Source: JARRRL01 sp037380725 (lineage in GTDB: Bacteria; Pseudomonadota; Gammaproteobacteria; Pseudomonadales; JANQJO01). Taken from it: 16,018 bases of DNA. Positions 15,211 to 16,018 of this stretch are shown in pieces. Where the stretch lies: contig JARRRL010000129.1 of the NCBI GenBank assembly GCA_037380725.1, forward strand, positions 1 through 16,018, read 5' to 3'. The translations under genes and the position numbers were made by a program. Numbering within the stretch: the stretch's first letter is position 1; the number at the start of each line of letters is the position of its first letter. Under the pieces are notes generated by a model that ran no database searches, was not told where the DNA came from, and saw only the letters and a program-made list of their open reading frames with translations.

Positions 15211-15355
15211 TTTGTGTGAGAAATAGTGCCGTATTGATGTGTTTAATACGGAATGTTGTAAAGCATGATTTCATAACTTTCTGTATTGTAATGTTTTTAT
15301 TCAGGCATGCCGTGATGGATCTGTTTTGGCTGACAGTGGATCCAAATTAGGCCTA

Positions 15356-15383
15356 TTGAGTCCTGATTTCATTTTGTTAAAGT
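15356..15383 (+). promoter_or_regulatory. Candidate sigma-70 promoter of the GGA-rich RNA
   Basis: TTGAGT (15356-15361) and TAAAGT (15378-15383) are separated by 16 bases, matching 4/6 at each element. Transcription would start near 15390, just before the first GGA motif. Imperfect hexamers fit a promoter that needs an activator. Confidence 0.5.
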
Positions 15384-15389
15384 GTGTTC

Positions 15390-15590
15390 AGCGCGGAGGC
15401 GTTGCGAACAGGATGTTACTGCAACGGAGTGCAAGAAAGCGGCGATAAGGATGGTCGCCAGGTCAGGAAGACCCAGACACACGGATGGTGTCTCAGCGAG
15501 AAAGTAGCTTGAGATTGTGTTCTATTTCGCTGATGAATGTGCTATGCCAACCCGTTTTGGCATTTGCAGATATGTTTATTTTTGTAAAGA
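15390..15590 (+). ncRNA. CsrB/RsmZ-family regulatory RNA (CsrA/RsmA sponge)
   Basis: These RNAs titrate the translational regulator CsrA/RsmA, which binds GGA in hairpin loops. Six GGA motifs occur at 15395, 15411, 15426, 15449, 15466 and 15483. Four lie in hairpins with perfect stems: CGTTGC/GCAACG (15400-15426, loop with CAGGATG); GGCGA/TCGCC (15441-15459, loop TAAGGATGG); GGTC/GACC (15461-15473, loop AGGAA); and AGACAC/GTGTCT (15475-15493, loop ACGGATG). Part of it resembles E. coli CsrB, which also has ACACA-(C)-GGATGGTGT followed by TCAG. A longer helix pairs TCAGCG (15493) with CGCTGA (15528), and ATGCCAA/TTGGCAT (15544-15563) may be the terminator stem. A GacA-box match and a promoter lie upstream. 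No ORF covers it. The 3' end is uncertain, since the T-rich tail (about 15575-15585) is displaced from the stem. Whether it is CsrB-, RsmY- or RsmZ-like cannot be told by eye. Confidence 0.8.
15544..15585 (+). terminator. Candidate terminator of the GGA-rich RNA
   Basis: A 7-bp stem ATGCCAA/TTGGCAT (15544-15550 with 15557-15563) has a 6-base loop. It may be lengthened by flanking GC/GC pairs. The T-rich stretch GTTTATTTTTGT comes about 10 bases later, so the match to an intrinsic terminator is imperfect. Confidence 0.45.
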
Positions 15591-15616
15591 TAAACATCGT
15601 TATATAACTTATAACG
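15572..15616. repeat. Two adjacent AT-rich inverted repeats
   Basis: ATGTTTAT/ATAAACAT (15572-15579 with 15590-15597, perfect 8 bp) is directly followed by CGTTATA/TATAACG (15598-15604 with 15610-15616, perfect 7 bp, 5-base loop). They lie between the RNA and the lipoprotein gene and may be an operator, a second termination element, or part of the lipoprotein promoter. Confidence 0.7.
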
Positions 15617-15744
15617 TGCGTTGTTATTAAAGTTTATTTTGAGATGTTTTCAAATTATTACATTTGTTTTCTCGGGTGTACGGAACCAAATGTTACTGTG
15701 TGTTGATCGACGAATGTATGACGTCCTTTCGAAGGAGACATGAG

Positions 15745-16018
15745 GTGACACGCCGTTTGTACGAATTGATGATAAGAATAAAAATAAGCAGCGTGGTCTG
15801 CAAGCGTAACAAGGCGTGGGGTGGGTTGGTGTTGTGTGGCGTTATCGCAACAGGATCTGCTTTATTGGCGGGCTGTGGTGCTGAAGAAATCGCTTTGTTT
15901 CAAGACATTATTTCGAATGATGGTATTGAAACCAATGCGCCGACGGCACCCATACAACTTCCTCCGTCAATACCTGAGGCTCCTGGGTCTTCGGCACCGC
16001 CACCCAATACCAATCAAC
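15745..16018 (+). CDS. Putative lipoprotein, N-terminal part (runs off the window)
   Basis: The GTG at 15745 has GAAGGAG seven bases upstream and opens a frame to the window end, giving 91 codons with no stop. The product has a basic N-region, a hydrophobic segment (GGLVLCGVIATGSALLAG) and a lipobox LLAGC with the lipidated Cys at residue 44. Gly follows at +2, so no inner-membrane retention signal is seen. After the Cys comes GAEEIALFQDIIS, then a Pro/Ala/Ser-rich stretch (PTAPIQLPPSIPEAPGSSAP), a typical flexible tether. An in-frame ATG at 15769 gives a more usual n-region length and is an alternative start. The mature domain is outside the window, so no function can be given. A short ATG at 15740 meets a stop after two codons. 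Confidence 0.8.
   Translation, partial: MTRRLYELMIRIKISSVVCKRNKAWGGLVLCGVIATGSALLAGCGAEEIALFQDIISNDGIETNAPTAPIQLPPSIPEAPGSSAPPPNTNQ

Noticed and set aside
15229..15251. CCGTATT/AATACGG hairpin as a kdsA terminator
   Set aside because: The 7-bp stem is perfect but AT-rich, has a 9-base loop and no T run after it, and it lies inside the GacA-box-to-promoter region; left unassigned.
15257..15274. Possible second GacA box (TGTAAAGCATGATTTCAT)
   Set aside because: It fits the left half and centre, but the sixth position and the last three positions of the consensus do not match, so it is too weak to call.
15390..15590. 6S RNA, tmRNA or RNase P as the identity of the structured RNA
   Set aside because: It has no long bubble helix as in 6S, no tRNA-like ends or tag frame as in tmRNA, and none of the conserved RNase P core; the GGA-in-loop pattern fits Csr/Rsm RNAs instead.

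Overview
The window looks like a draft contig from a Gram-negative gammaproteobacterium of roughly even base composition. The evidence is a KDO/LPS gene (kdsA), a lipoprotein with a lipobox, and the arrangement folB / plsY / tsaD diverging from rpsU-yqeY-dnaG, which is typical of pseudomonads and relatives. I cannot name a genus. A 35-base run of Ns lies inside kdsA, so some of the gene damage described below could be assembly error.

Layout. Positions 204-3085 (minus strand) hold rpsU-yqeY-dnaG, with a hairpin between rpsU and yqeY. tsaD (3347-4411, plus) diverges from it. plsY (minus, broken near 4808-4833) and folB (plus) follow, and folB runs tail-to-tail into cca (minus) with an abnormal overlap of about 260 bases. 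After a 318-base divergent spacer comes a large secreted subtilisin-like S8 protease (7206-9287) with a C-terminal membrane anchor. accA and tilS (9487-12215) form a tightly coupled pair. A 446-base spacer leads to pyrG (12662-14189), which carries an internal out-of-frame deletion of about 160 bases, and then kdsA (14253-15161). The right end holds a previously unlabelled structured RNA (about 15390-15590) and the start of a lipoprotein gene that leaves the window.

Most of the genes are housekeeping: priming of replication (dnaG), translation and tRNA maturation (rpsU, tsaD, cca, tilS), phospholipid and fatty-acid synthesis (plsY, accA), folate (folB), CTP (pyrG) and LPS core sugar (kdsA).

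The two main discoveries are as follows. (1) There is a CsrB/RsmZ-type regulatory RNA: six GGA motifs in about 90 bases, four of them in hairpins with perfect stems. It is preceded by a plausible sigma-70 promoter and, about 190 bases upstream of the predicted start, by an 18-base element matching the GacA upstream activating sequence at every informative position but one. This implies a Gac/Csr(Rsm) post-transcriptional circuit. (2) Short in-frame or gene-breaking tandem repeats recur in or beside housekeeping genes (plsY, cca, tilS, tsaD, and the region between the S8 protease and accA), together with damaged genes (plsY, pyrG, folB/cca ends). This suggests slippage-prone replication, relaxed selection, or assembly error concentrated in repeats.
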